Shown here in pieces: positions 36,915-45,604 of a DNA stretch of 63,568 bases. The DNA is taken from the NCBI GenBank assembly GCA_964354345.1, contig CAYGZL010000086.1, positions 1 to 63,568 on the forward strand, given 5' to 3'. The notes under the pieces were generated by a model, which was not told where the DNA came from, did no database searches, and saw only the letters and a list, made by a program, of their open reading frames with translations. The position numbers and the translations under genes are program-made. The DNA comes from CAYGZL01 sp964354345 (GTDB lineage: Bacteria > Chloroflexota > Anaerolineae > Anaerolineales > UBA4823). Position 1 is the first letter of the stretch. Each line of letters opens with the position of its first letter.

Positions 36915-37045
36915 TTGATGATGCGGTGTAAGGGGGTTGACCCTTTTTCTATGACAGCTTCCTGGGTACGCGTTTACATTGGGAGCCGGTTACCTGGGAT
37001 TTGGCGCTGGATGTCGTTGAGAACAAGGACGAGTATCTGGTGTAA
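36915..37045 (+). pseudogene. Hsp20 / alpha-crystallin small heat-shock protein remnant
   Basis: From 36915 one frame reads MMRCKGVDPFSM, like the RxxDPFxxM start of bacterial Hsp20. Another frame then gives FYDSFLGTRLHWEPVTWDLA followed by LDVVENKDEYLV and a stop at 37043-37045. The latter is the N-terminal edge of the alpha-crystallin domain as written in Chloroflexota Hsp20s. The rest of the domain is missing, and the sequence runs straight into the tail of the convergent DinB-like gene. A frameshift and a large 3' deletion are implied. Too short for certainty. Confidence 0.6.
36930..36949 (+). terminator. Weak terminator-like hairpin after ipk
   Basis: AAGGG-GGTTGA-CCCTT followed by TTTC, about 40 bases after the ipk stop. 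The stem has only 5 pairs and overlaps the Hsp20 remnant, so it may be accidental. Confidence 0.3.
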
Positions 37046-37048
37046 ACT

Positions 37049-37537
37049 TTATATTCCCAACCGAGAGCGCCACGCCCGGATTTGTTCAGCATGCTCTGTT
37101 TCGTGTAAGTAGCTGTCATTCGCAATCCATTCCCATAAAGGCGTCTGTTTCTGCCAGGAATATCGCTGTGGATCATTTAGATCCTCGTCTGAAAAAGCCT
37201 CGATACGCCGGGTTGTTTGTTTACGAACAGCTTCGAAGTCTGCCAGTACCTTTTCCAATAGTCGATCTTTAAATAATTGCTGCCAGCTGGCATTGGTTTC
37301 ATCTACTGAGTTTTGAGTGAAATGAGCTGTTGAAGGTTTTTGTGCCTGTGTAATTTGCCACAGAAGCTTCACAAGCTCCGCTTCCCACGCACAGAGATGC
37401 GCGATTAGATCTTTAATAGACCATTCACCAATAACACCAGGAGTCAGGAAGGATTCGTTTGGGATGCCATCGATGGCATCCAAAAATTGTTCTCGGCTAT
37501 CTTCCAATGCATCCAGGATCTCATCCAGGTTCATCAT
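37049..37537 (-). CDS. DinB/ClbS-like four-helix bundle protein
   Basis: 162 aa. The pattern GEWSIKDLIAHLCAWEAELV, with His in helix 2, and the C-terminal HETEHAEQIRAWR fit the DinB_2/DfsB superfamily. These are small metal-binding four-helix proteins, some acting as thiol-dependent transferases or hydrolases. The exact reaction is unknown. Two ATGs stand in tandem at the start (37532-37537). It lies between an Hsp20 remnant and a deleted hydrolase, an area of gene loss. Confidence 0.75.
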   Translation of the reverse strand: MMNLDEILDALEDSREQFLDAIDGIPNESFLTPGVIGEWSIKDLIAHLCAWEAELVKLLWQITQAQKPSTAHFTQNSVDETNASWQQLFKDRLLEKVLADFEAVRKQTTRRIEAFSDEDLNDPQRYSWQKQTPLWEWIANDSYLHETEHAEQIRAWRSRLGI

Positions 37538-37548
37538 ATATCCATAAT

Positions 37549-37994
37549 TTAGCCACGGTGAAAGGTAGTCAGGAGAAATTGGCGCACAGCCTGGTTGAAC
37601 AGGTCGGGTTGCTCCAGGTTGAGCAGATGCCCTGTCTCAGGGAGGACGACGAATTGAGCCCCGGGGATGGCGCAGCTCATTGCTTCTGCCTCTTGCACAG
37701 GTACAATCCCTCCATGGACAAGCCACAGAGTACAACAGGCTGCGTTATCCCCAACACATCCAGGAAGGCACACAGATCATTCGCCAGTAGATCCATCGGG
37801 TAAGCACCCGGCATGGCTTCCGATTCTCCATGACCGCGTAGATCCGGAGCCAGGATCCGACCGGCTCCTGCCAGTCCAGTAATTTGAGGCGCCCAGAGTT
37901 TACGATTTAACGGGTACCCATGGATAAAGAGAACTGGAACACCGCGACCAGCCTCTTCAGCCATCCGGTAATCAGGAAGATTGACGAATATGGT
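37549..37994 (-). pseudogene. Alpha/beta hydrolase, internally deleted and frameshifted
   Basis: The 5' part (down to about 37720) encodes VNLPDYRMAEEAGRGVPVLF, then IHGYPLNRKLW and LCGLSM, which runs up to the nucleophile elbow. The 3' part, in another frame, encodes VQEAEAMSCAIPGAQ and GHLLNLEQPDLFNQ, the catalytic His region. About 100 residues between the elbow and the EAEAM helix (cap domain and the Asp strand) are missing compared with intact relatives, and the frame changes at the joint. The conserved first strand also starts before the first ATG, with no normal start codon after an in-frame TAG at 38001-38003. It should be non-functional. Confidence 0.8.
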
Positions 37995-38073
37995 CGTCCT
38001 CTAAGGTGATTCACCCAGCTGTGTGTCACCATATGGATAGAAGCCAAACGGTGAAACGCTAGGCGAAGATAAT

Positions 38074-38607
38074 TCAGGCTGGATCGACATCAATATCGGC
38101 GATGAAGAAGAAAGTCTCCAGGCGAACCTTACGCTCTGCGCTGGCATAGTCTGGTGTGGAAAATTCCACCGGGACCAGAAAAGAATCGCGCTTCTGCCCC
38201 AGGATTTTTGTGTCATTGATAAAAGCCACTGCCATTACAGACAATCCAACTCCTTGAGGCATACGTATCTTAACATCCCCAATAAAAGCAAATACGCGCA
38301 AGACGGTTTCACCTGCCGGGATTTCGGCCTGCGAGAGATCATAACGTGTATCGCCGATAAACATCCAGACTTCCTCGCCCTCTAGCTTCCAACTTCCGGA
38401 CCGGCGCAAGTTGCCAAAGGGCATCAGCCGGAAACCTGTGCCGGGAGAGATGAGTCTGGGTCGGACGAGTAACCAGATCCCTAGCAGAATCAGCGCAGTT
38501 GGCCAACAAATATCTTCAAATTTTACACCAGACAGATTGCCGATTAGAATGGCAAGCCCTAAAATTAATAAGAATCCCCCGAAGATGAATTCCCCACGTA
38601 TACGCAT
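38074..38607 (-). CDS. LiaF-like membrane protein (cell-wall-active antibiotic response family)
   Basis: 177 aa. Two TM segments at about residues 8-24 and 33-48 (FIFGGFLLILGLAILIGN; TALILLGIWLLVRP) precede a beta-rich C-terminal domain with repeated FIGD/FIND motifs (WMFIGDTRYDLS, FAFIGDVKIRMP, VAFINDTKILG). This is typical of LiaF/DUF2154 proteins, which sense or modulate envelope stress. No LiaRS pair is adjacent. RBS GGAGG lies 8 bases before the ATG. Confidence 0.8.
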   Translation of the reverse strand: MRIRGEFIFGGFLLILGLAILIGNLSGVKFEDICWPTALILLGIWLLVRPRLISPGTGFRLMPFGNLRRSGSWKLEGEEVWMFIGDTRYDLSQAEIPAGETVLRVFAFIGDVKIRMPQGVGLSVMAVAFINDTKILGQKRDSFLVPVEFSTPDYASAERKVRLETFFFIADIDVDPA

Positions 38608-38693
38608 GGCAACCTCCTTAATAACCGAAAGTATATTGCTGCCTATTAGGTTATTTATCGAATAATTCGCTATATTAAACCATAAAACACTGT

Positions 38694-39560
38694 TTATAAG
38701 CTGACGATCCGGGCAAACTTTTCTAGGGCAGACAGGTGTTGAGCAGCCGTTTGATAGCCAAGTCCCATCGTGTTAACCGTGATATGCGTGGCTCCAGCGG
38801 TCTGCCAATCGCGGAGCAGTGCCGTTAACGTGTCTGGGTTTCCATTACCAAAGGAGAGGCGCGCTTCCAGGCCGAAGTTTGTCCAGCTACGTCCGGCCTC
38901 GGTTAAAAATGTCCGCAACTTTACTAAAGCTGGCTGCGCTTCAGCAGGTGTACGGTAGTTAGGCATCCAACCCTGACCAGTCTGTGCCGCGCGCCGGAGC
39001 ATTGGTTCAGCATGCCCACCGTACCAGATTGGAATGGGTTGTTGCACAGGCATGGGATTCAGACCGGCATCCGGAATGGTATGCCACCTACCCTGGAAGT
39101 TTACCAGTGACTGGGTCCAAAGCAGTTTCAAAACTTCGACCTGTTCTTCGATGCGCTTGCCTCGGGTGTGGAAATCTGCATTAAGCGACGCATATTCAAC
39201 CGTATTCCAGCCCAGACCAATTCCGATTCGCGTCCGTCCATTGCTGAGTACATCTAACGTAGCAACCTGTTTCGCAAACAGGGCTGTCTGTCGCTGAGGA
39301 AGAATAATCACACCTGTGGTGAAATTCACTCTTTTCGTGATTGCGGTCATGAAACTGAATAAGATCAACGGTTCCTGAAAAGGATTCTGACAGGTATACG
39401 GACCCTGCCAGCCGCCCGGCCGGTCGGGATTGGCGCCCAGCACATGATCATAAGCCAGGATATGCGAATATCCCAATCCCTCGGCTGTTTGAGCATAATC
39501 GCGGATCGCAATCGCATCGCTCGGATATTCGATCTGTGGATAAACAACACCGATTTTCAT
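38694..39560 (-). CDS. LLM-class F420-dependent oxidoreductase
   Basis: 288 aa. Luciferase-like monooxygenase fold: MKIGVVYPQIEYP, the LAYDHV loop, TGVIILPQRQTALFAKQVATLDVLSNGR and GIGLGWNTVEYASL. This pattern matches the Rv2161c-type F420 group (TIGR03619). It reduces or oxidises an unknown small substrate with F420 or FMN. F420 use would imply that the host makes F420, which cannot be checked here. ATG start at 39558-39560; the gene stands downstream of valS on the same strand. Confidence 0.85.
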   Translation of the reverse strand: MKIGVVYPQIEYPSDAIAIRDYAQTAEGLGYSHILAYDHVLGANPDRPGGWQGPYTCQNPFQEPLILFSFMTAITKRVNFTTGVIILPQRQTALFAKQVATLDVLSNGRTRIGIGLGWNTVEYASLNADFHTRGKRIEEQVEVLKLLWTQSLVNFQGRWHTIPDAGLNPMPVQQPIPIWYGGHAEPMLRRAAQTGQGWMPNYRTPAEAQPALVKLRTFLTEAGRSWTNFGLEARLSFGNGNPDTLTALLRDWQTAGATHITVNTMGLGYQTAAQHLSALEKFARIVSL

Positions 39561-39579
39561 AGTATCTCCAAACTTTCCT

Positions 39580-39601
39580 GCCGGGTGTTGAAACGCCCGG
39601 C
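39580..39601. repeat. Intergenic inverted repeat
   Basis: GCCGGG ... CCCGGC with an inner pseudo-symmetric loop, between the valS stop and the LLM gene start. No T-run follows on either strand, so it is a structural hairpin rather than a proven terminator. Confidence 0.35.
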
Positions 39602-39617
39602 TACCCGTTTAAGGATT

Positions 39618-42353
39618 TCAGGCGAGAGTGTTTAATTGGGAGCGAAGTCTCTCTGCCGTCTCTTGATAAGCGCTCAGCTTCTCACGTTCTTTGGCCACTA
39701 CCGCTGCCGGGGCTTTCTCAGCGAAAGGACTGCTCAATAATTTATTGAGGCGATTGATTTCAATCTGAGTGGTAAACAGTTCTTTTTCCAGGCGAATACG
39801 CTCCCCATCTGTATCAACTAATCCAGCCAGGGGCAGGTATATTTCCACCGGGCCAGCCACTAAGGCGATATGACCTTCAGGTCGGAGAAAAGCCTGTTTG
39901 CTACTGGCAATGACAGTTAAGTCATCTTTGTCAAGCCAGGCCAGGGCGGCGATCGTTGCAGCCTGTTGCAGGAGCAAATGACCCAACTCAAAGGATGAAG
40001 ATAGGATAGCTGCAATCCGCCGGTTGGGTTTGACGTTCTTCTCAGAGCGTAAGTTACGGATCGTTCGTACCACTTCCTGGATCAGCAGAAAATTAGTGAT
40101 ATTTTCCGCTTCCCAACCCTCATCAGCCAACGGTTTGGGCCAGGAGGCCACGATTAAAGCTTCTACCCAGGAGCCGTCTATGGGTAACAGACGATGGGAA
40201 TGGACTTGGGCAGCGCGCTTGAGGTGGCCCCAGAGTTCCTCGGTGATGAAGGGGGTGAATGGATGAAGTAAACGCAAGCAGTAATCCAATACTCGGACCA
40301 TTAAGTCGACCGTATAAAATGCCCGGTCGCCCCCCTCAGCCAGTTGCAGCTTGGCAATTTCTAGATACCAATCTGCGAATTCGGACCAAAAGAAATCATA
40401 AATTTGCCGTCCGGCCTCGCTATATTGGAAACCTTGGAAGAGGCGTTCGACTGTCCGGGTAAGTTCTTTCAGGCGCGCCCAAATCCAGAAATCCGCTAGA
40501 GTCCATTCGGGACCTGCCTGGGGGGCGACCGGTGCTTTCACCAGAGAGTTGATCACCAGGCGGCCGGCGTTCCAGATCTTATTAACAAAGTTTCGATTAG
40601 CCTCAACTTTCTTCAGGCTCAGATTCATATCATTACCGGGGGTTGATCCCACCAGCAGCGTGAATCTAAGAGCATCCGTACCCATTTCGTCCATCACTTC
40701 TAAGGGGTCGATCACGTTTCCAGCAGTCTTGCTCATCTTGTGACCGTGTTCATCGCGGATTAAGCCATGTAAGTATACAGTCTGGAAGGGAATCTGGTTG
40801 GTGAATTCCAAACCGCTCATAATCATGCGCGCCACCCAGAAAAACAGGATGTCATAACCCGTTTCCATGTATGAAGTGGGGTAAAAGTACTGCAAGTCGG
40901 CTGTTTGCTCAGGCCAACCCAGGGTGGAGAATGGCCACAACCCGGAAGAGAACCAGGTATCGAGAACATCTGGATCCTGGTGGAGTTGTGTGCTGCCGCA
41001 GTGTACGCAGCGGGTCGGATCCTGGCGGGTTACCGTCATCTTTCCGCAGTCCTGGCAGTACCAGACAGGGATGCGGTGCCCCCACCACAGTTGGCGAGAG
41101 ATGCACCAATCCTGAATATTTTCCAACCAGTTGTAATACACCTTGGTGAAACGCTCTGGCACAATCTTGATCTTGCCGGTGCGTACGACCTCCAGGGCAG
41201 CATCTGCCAGGGGTTTGATATGCACGAACCATTGGGTTGAGACCATCGGTTCGATGATTTCTCCACCGCGCTGGGAGCGAGGGATGTTGAGTGTATAGGG
41301 CTGTTCCTTAAGGACCAGACCGGCTGCGCGCATATCTTCCCACAAGTTTTTGCGGGCGACAAAGCGATCCTGTCCGGCATATGGGCCGCCGTTTGCGTTG
41401 ACACAACCAGATTCATCGAGCACCGAGATCACTGGTAAATTGTGACGTTCACCGATGGCAAAATCCGTCGGGTCATGACCGGGAGTAACCTTCAAGGCGC
41501 CTCCGCCAAACTCACGATCAACTGATTCGTCCGCGATCACCGGAATACGCCGTCCTAAGATCGGTACGATCACGTGACGACCAATATACCTATGGTAACG
41601 TGGATCCTCCGGATGAACCGCGACCGCCGTATCTCCCAGGATGGTCTCAGGCCGGGTGGTAGCTACTGGAAGGTATTCAAGCGATTCCTGGTCGTGCTGA
41701 GGATCTTCCAACATGTACTTGAAGAAATAAAGTGTACCCGGTTCCTCGGTATATTCTACTTCGAGATCTGAGACAGCCGTCTTCAAGCCTGGCGACCAAT
41801 TAATTAGCCGCGGGCCGCGGTATATCAATCCTTTTTCAAACAATCTCACGAAGGCTTCCCGTACGGCGTACGATAAACCCGCATCCAGAGTGAAACGCTC
41901 ACGATCCCAATCACACGAGGCGCCCAGGCGGCGAATCTGGCGGGTGATGATGCCGCCATATTTCTCTTTCCATGCCCAGATGTGGCGCAGAAATTCCTCC
42001 CGACCGATCTGTTCGCGCGTCAATCCTTCCCGAACCAGCATCTTTTCCACTTGAAGTTGGGTGGCAATCCCCGCATGATCAGTTCCGGGCACCCACAAAG
42101 TCGAGTAACCTTTCATGCGGTGGTAGCGAATCATCAGGTCTTCCATTGAAACAAACATCGCATGACCCAGGTGCAACTCGCCGGTTACATTTGGCGGAGG
42201 GATGGATATTACAAAAGCCTTTTGGGATGGGTCAAAGACCGGCTGGTTTGGATCATTTATAGGTTTAAAATAACCATTTTTCTCCCACCAGTCGTAAATG
42301 CGTTGTTCGGTCGCTCTAAAATCATAAGCTTTGGGTAGTTCAAAATCCGACAT
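39618..42353 (-). CDS. valS: Valyl-tRNA synthetase, bacterial type
   Basis: 911 aa from the ATG at 42351-42353 (MSDFELPKAYDF; upstream in-frame starts add an unrelated 32-residue arm). Class I: HIGH motif in NVTGELHLGHA, intact editing domain (TTRPETILGDTAVAVHPED), a Cys4 zinc-type insert (YCQDCG ... CVHCGS), KMSKT in HKMSKTAGNV, and the bacterial C-terminal coiled coil (RLEKELFTTQIEINRLNKLL). It charges tRNA-Val. It lies 133 bases downstream of a second, unrelated-lineage ValRS and has no T-box of its own. Confidence 0.96.
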   Translation of the reverse strand: MSDFELPKAYDFRATEQRIYDWWEKNGYFKPINDPNQPVFDPSQKAFVISIPPPNVTGELHLGHAMFVSMEDLMIRYHRMKGYSTLWVPGTDHAGIATQLQVEKMLVREGLTREQIGREEFLRHIWAWKEKYGGIITRQIRRLGASCDWDRERFTLDAGLSYAVREAFVRLFEKGLIYRGPRLINWSPGLKTAVSDLEVEYTEEPGTLYFFKYMLEDPQHDQESLEYLPVATTRPETILGDTAVAVHPEDPRYHRYIGRHVIVPILGRRIPVIADESVDREFGGGALKVTPGHDPTDFAIGERHNLPVISVLDESGCVNANGGPYAGQDRFVARKNLWEDMRAAGLVLKEQPYTLNIPRSQRGGEIIEPMVSTQWFVHIKPLADAALEVVRTGKIKIVPERFTKVYYNWLENIQDWCISRQLWWGHRIPVWYCQDCGKMTVTRQDPTRCVHCGSTQLHQDPDVLDTWFSSGLWPFSTLGWPEQTADLQYFYPTSYMETGYDILFFWVARMIMSGLEFTNQIPFQTVYLHGLIRDEHGHKMSKTAGNVIDPLEVMDEMGTDALRFTLLVGSTPGNDMNLSLKKVEANRNFVNKIWNAGRLVINSLVKAPVAPQAGPEWTLADFWIWARLKELTRTVERLFQGFQYSEAGRQIYDFFWSEFADWYLEIAKLQLAEGGDRAFYTVDLMVRVLDYCLRLLHPFTPFITEELWGHLKRAAQVHSHRLLPIDGSWVEALIVASWPKPLADEGWEAENITNFLLIQEVVRTIRNLRSEKNVKPNRRIAAILSSSFELGHLLLQQAATIAALAWLDKDDLTVIASSKQAFLRPEGHIALVAGPVEIYLPLAGLVDTDGERIRLEKELFTTQIEINRLNKLLSSPFAEKAPAAVVAKEREKLSAYQETAERLRSQLNTLA

Positions 42354-42486
42354 ATCATCTCCGTAGCCCATCGAATAAATTCGACGGTTATTTTTCCAGG
42401 TTAGCTGCCGCGAACGCCGGAAATCGGGTCGTTGGTAGCGTAGCATCAATCCGGATTGATGTCAACATCTGTTCAGTGCGAGTAGA

Positions 42487-45027
42487 TCATAGTTTGATTC
42501 CGACTCGCACCGGGTGATCAGTTGTTAAGGAAACCATATCATTTGCGGATAACTGCGCCGCTTCAATGGTGGTGAATGTGATGGTTGTCGCACGGCAAAT
42601 ACTGGTCAGGTCTTCACAGGCACCTGGTAAAACTGAAGCCAACCATGGGTCTGGCGTGGTTAATTGCAGCAGAGAGATCGGACTTCCCAAGGGAAGATTA
42701 TGATCGCTTTTATAACGGCGGACCTGGGTGGCGATATCGATCAAAATAATTCCCAATCTTTCAGCACGATTATCTTCCAACCGTGGTTCGGGTTTAGGCC
42801 AGGCGCAACGATGGACGGATGATGGCAGGTTCGACATCTTATTACCGTACAGGCTTTGGTAGATTTCATCGGTAATATAAGGCAGGATCGGCGCGAAAAG
42901 TTTGAGCAATGTTAGCAAGACGGTCGCCAGTGTAAACTGGCCAGCCTGATGAGAGGCAGAAGACCGATCATAAAGGCGCAGTTTGCACATTTCCAGGTAG
43001 TTGTCGGTGAATTCGTTCCAGAAAAATCCCTCGGTTTCATTCTTTGCCCCCGTGTAATCATAGGCGTGGAAGAAGTCTGTGACGCGCCGGATTAAGCTTT
43101 GTGAACTCGCCAGGATCCAGCGGTCAGCAGGAGTTAGGATTAGCTGAGTAGGATCTCCCTGAAGTATTCTGGAAAATCCCTGCTCATACACCGCTGTGAA
43201 AAAACCCTCTTCACTAAAAAATGGTTCGCTGAAGCGGGCCACATTCCAAAGTTTAGTGACTAGTTTCATGCCCATTTGGATTTTTTCTTCACTAATGATG
43301 GCATCTTTACCGGTGGCTGTACTGGCAGCCCAATACCGCACTGCGTCGGCTGAATACTGTTCGATCATCTCTAATGGAGGCATTGGTCCTCCACCACGGC
43401 TTTTACTGATCTTCCCCATGTCTTCACCAGCTAATCCCCAGCCGGAGATCAATACCTCCTTCCAGGGAAGCTCTTGAAAATGATGGATGGATTTTACGAT
43501 TGTATAAAAAGCCCAGGTGCGGATGATTTCGTGAGCTTGGGTTCGCAAGGTGAAAGGAAAAACCTGTGTGTAGAGCGCATTTTCAGCGTTTTCCCGGTGA
43601 TCTAACCACTGGCCGACAATTTGGGGTGTCATTGAGGAGGTAGCCCAGGTATCCAGGATATCCGTTTCTGGTGTGAAGGTCGTGCTACCACAGGCACAGG
43701 GTTTACTCGGAATTTGGTTGGTTGGATCAACGGGTAACTGAGCTTCGTCGGCCAGTATCGTTTCGCCACACGCCTGGCAATACCAGACCGGGAATGGGAC
43801 ACCAAAGTAGCGTTGGCGAGAGATACACCAGTCCCAGCTCAGGTTTTCCACCCAGGCCTCATATCGACCTCGCATATATTCAGGATGCCAACGGATATTT
43901 CTACCAGCCTGGAGAAGCTGCTCCTTAAAATCCAATACCCGTATGAACCATTGTTTTACGAGAATATATTCCACCGCCGTGTCACAGCGTTCATGTACGC
44001 GCACCGACTGGATCGTGGGCTGGCGGTCCAAGATAAGCCCTTGAGTATCCAACAGATCTTTGATTCGCTGGCGGGCATCTAACGCCGGCATACCAACCAG
44101 CTCTCCAGCGACTTGGGTCATCTGACCGTTGTGATCAATCGCCTCGATCAAGGGGAGCTTGTGCTTGTGCCACCAGGCCACATCCATTGCGTCGCCGAAA
44201 GTGCAGCACATGACAACCCCGGTGCCTTTGGTTGGGTCAGCGGTTGGGTCGAGTAATAATGGCACCCATTGACCAAAATAAGGAACGCGTAAATTACGCC
44301 CCACGAGATGCTGGTAGCGTGTATCTTCAGGGTGTACAAACACAGCCACGCAGGCGGGTAAAAGTTCTGGACGAGTGGTTGCAATGGCGAGGGATTCACC
44401 ATTTTCCAAAAAGAAGGGCAGGTAAACGAATTCGCTTTGCCGGTCCAGATCGTTCAGGTCAGCTTGAGCAATCGAAACATGACATTCTGGACACCAGATG
44501 GCTGGCGCTTCCTGGCGATAAGTCAAATCCTTACGGTATAAGTCGATGAAGGACAGTTGAGAAGTAAGTCGCGAGCGCTGGTCAATTGTACGATAGGTAT
44601 ACCGCCAATCGATTGAAAGCCCCAGGCGTTTCCATAAGGTTTCATAATCTTCTTCAAACATTTCACTCGTTTCTAAACACTTTTCGATGAAAGCTGAACG
44701 GCCGATTTGAGCGGCGGTGATTCCCAAACGTTTTTCTACCAACCGCTCGGTGGGCAGGCCATTATCATCGTATCCCATTGGATAGAAAACGCGATAGCCG
44801 TTCATACGCCAAAAACGCGCCATAAAATCAGCATGGCTGTAAGAATATACGTGGCCCAGGTGAAGATGACCAGAAACAGTTGCTGGGGGTGTGTCGATGG
44901 AATAAACCGGACCTGGTCGATCGCCGGTGTTGCCCCGAGGTGAGAAATGGTAAACACCCGCCGACTGCCAGGCTGAGATCAAGCGCAACTCGACTTCTTT
45001 AGGATTGTAGCGTTTAGGGATTGCCAT
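42487..45027 (-). CDS. Valyl-tRNA synthetase, archaeal/rickettsial type
   Basis: 846 aa. The HIGH motif in PPATVSGHLHLGHV, then YSYSHADFMARFWRMNGYRV and FYPMGYDDNGLPTERLVEK, closely match the archaeal-like ValRS also found in Rickettsia. The editing domain (TTRPELLPACVAVFVHPED) and KISKS (GKISKSRGGG) are intact. The C-terminal coiled-coil arm of bacterial ValRS is absent. The gene is preceded by a T-box leader with its own strong promoter, so it is the valine-starvation-responsive copy. Keeping it beside a bacterial valS suggests horizontal gain with subfunctionalisation, for example stress or inhibitor resistance (inference). Confidence 0.93.
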   Translation of the reverse strand: MAIPKRYNPKEVELRLISAWQSAGVYHFSPRGNTGDRPGPVYSIDTPPATVSGHLHLGHVYSYSHADFMARFWRMNGYRVFYPMGYDDNGLPTERLVEKRLGITAAQIGRSAFIEKCLETSEMFEEDYETLWKRLGLSIDWRYTYRTIDQRSRLTSQLSFIDLYRKDLTYRQEAPAIWCPECHVSIAQADLNDLDRQSEFVYLPFFLENGESLAIATTRPELLPACVAVFVHPEDTRYQHLVGRNLRVPYFGQWVPLLLDPTADPTKGTGVVMCCTFGDAMDVAWWHKHKLPLIEAIDHNGQMTQVAGELVGMPALDARQRIKDLLDTQGLILDRQPTIQSVRVHERCDTAVEYILVKQWFIRVLDFKEQLLQAGRNIRWHPEYMRGRYEAWVENLSWDWCISRQRYFGVPFPVWYCQACGETILADEAQLPVDPTNQIPSKPCACGSTTFTPETDILDTWATSSMTPQIVGQWLDHRENAENALYTQVFPFTLRTQAHEIIRTWAFYTIVKSIHHFQELPWKEVLISGWGLAGEDMGKISKSRGGGPMPPLEMIEQYSADAVRYWAASTATGKDAIISEEKIQMGMKLVTKLWNVARFSEPFFSEEGFFTAVYEQGFSRILQGDPTQLILTPADRWILASSQSLIRRVTDFFHAYDYTGAKNETEGFFWNEFTDNYLEMCKLRLYDRSSASHQAGQFTLATVLLTLLKLFAPILPYITDEIYQSLYGNKMSNLPSSVHRCAWPKPEPRLEDNRAERLGIILIDIATQVRRYKSDHNLPLGSPISLLQLTTPDPWLASVLPGACEDLTSICRATTITFTTIEAAQLSANDMVSLTTDHPVRVGIKL

Positions 45028-45101
45028 TTCAGCCTCCTATTAATTTATAACCTCAGCAGCCTTCTTAAATATCGAAAATATCCTGGTTTCCGACTGGTTT
45101 A

Positions 45102-45139
45102 AAATAAAAACCCTTTCATCCTATTGAGGACGAAAGGGT
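45102..45139 (-). terminator. T-box terminator hairpin
   Basis: CCCTTTCGTCCT-CAAT-AGGATGAAAGGG (one internal mismatch) followed by TTTTTATTTT on the minus strand, directly downstream of the T-box sequence. It is the default off state of the riboswitch. Confidence 0.9.
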
Positions 45140-45462
45140 ATTCCTTCCGCGGTACCACCTCACTTCACCAGTTCAAAGGACCGGTGCACTCAGCCCCCAA
45201 CAGACCTCGCTGAGAGATCGATTTGGGTTACGCGCTAACGGGCTTACCCGTGCCGTTCTACTCGTTAATCATTCAACTTTCTTCGGCAATTATTCCAGGC
45301 GACGTTCAGCAGTGAAAGACTGAGAAAGCTTTCAGCCAGGGCTTCCTTCTCTGTCCAATCTGGCAAGATAGACCTGCCTGCCCAAATTCGTAGACGGGAT
45401 ATTGTATCGCCGTCCATCTGCTTTTCGGCTGCTTACTCCTCCCGAAAAATATATTTTATTGT
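45102..45462 (-). promoter_or_regulatory. T-box riboswitch leader
   Basis: Minus strand. The T-box sequence GAGGTGGTACCGCGG (about 45147-45161) is preceded by the typical stem ACGGGTAAGCCCGT (about 45238-45251) and, near the 5' end, by GGGAGGAGTA. It is followed by a terminator hairpin. The leader spans about 350 bases up to the archaeal-type ValRS gene. Uncharged tRNA should stabilise the antiterminator and allow transcription. The specifier codon could not be fixed by eye; from the downstream gene it should be a valine codon. Confidence 0.92.
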
Positions 45463-45468
45463 AAATCC

Positions 45469-45497
45469 ATTATAAATCGTTTAGCCAGGACAGTCAA
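45469..45497 (-). promoter_or_regulatory. Near-consensus sigma-70 promoter for the T-box leader
   Basis: Minus strand: TTGACT (45492-45497), exactly 17 bases, TATAAT (45469-45474). The expected start point is about 45462, at the 5' end of the T-box leader. Confidence 0.85.
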
Positions 45498-45534
45498 ATC
45501 GAGAATTCGATAATAACGATAAGATTAATAATTC

Positions 45535-45563
45535 TTGATTTTCATCTGCAATTGTGCTATCCT
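45535..45563 (+). promoter_or_regulatory. Promoter of the MBL hydrolase gene
   Basis: Plus strand: TTGATT (45535-45540), 17-base spacer, TATCCT (45558-45563), about 40 bases before the ATG at 45605. It is divergent from the T-box promoter. Confidence 0.6.
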
Positions 45564-45604
45564 TCACACGCCTGATCTACTCGTACTTAATTTCACGGAA
45601 AAAT

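Noticed and set aside
42354..42449. N-terminal extension of the bacterial valS
   Set aside because: Bacterial ValRS begins near LPKAYDF; the extra 32 residues look like translated leader.
45238..45251. Independent terminator inside the T-box leader
   Set aside because: The hairpin has no T-run and matches the normal T-box internal stem.
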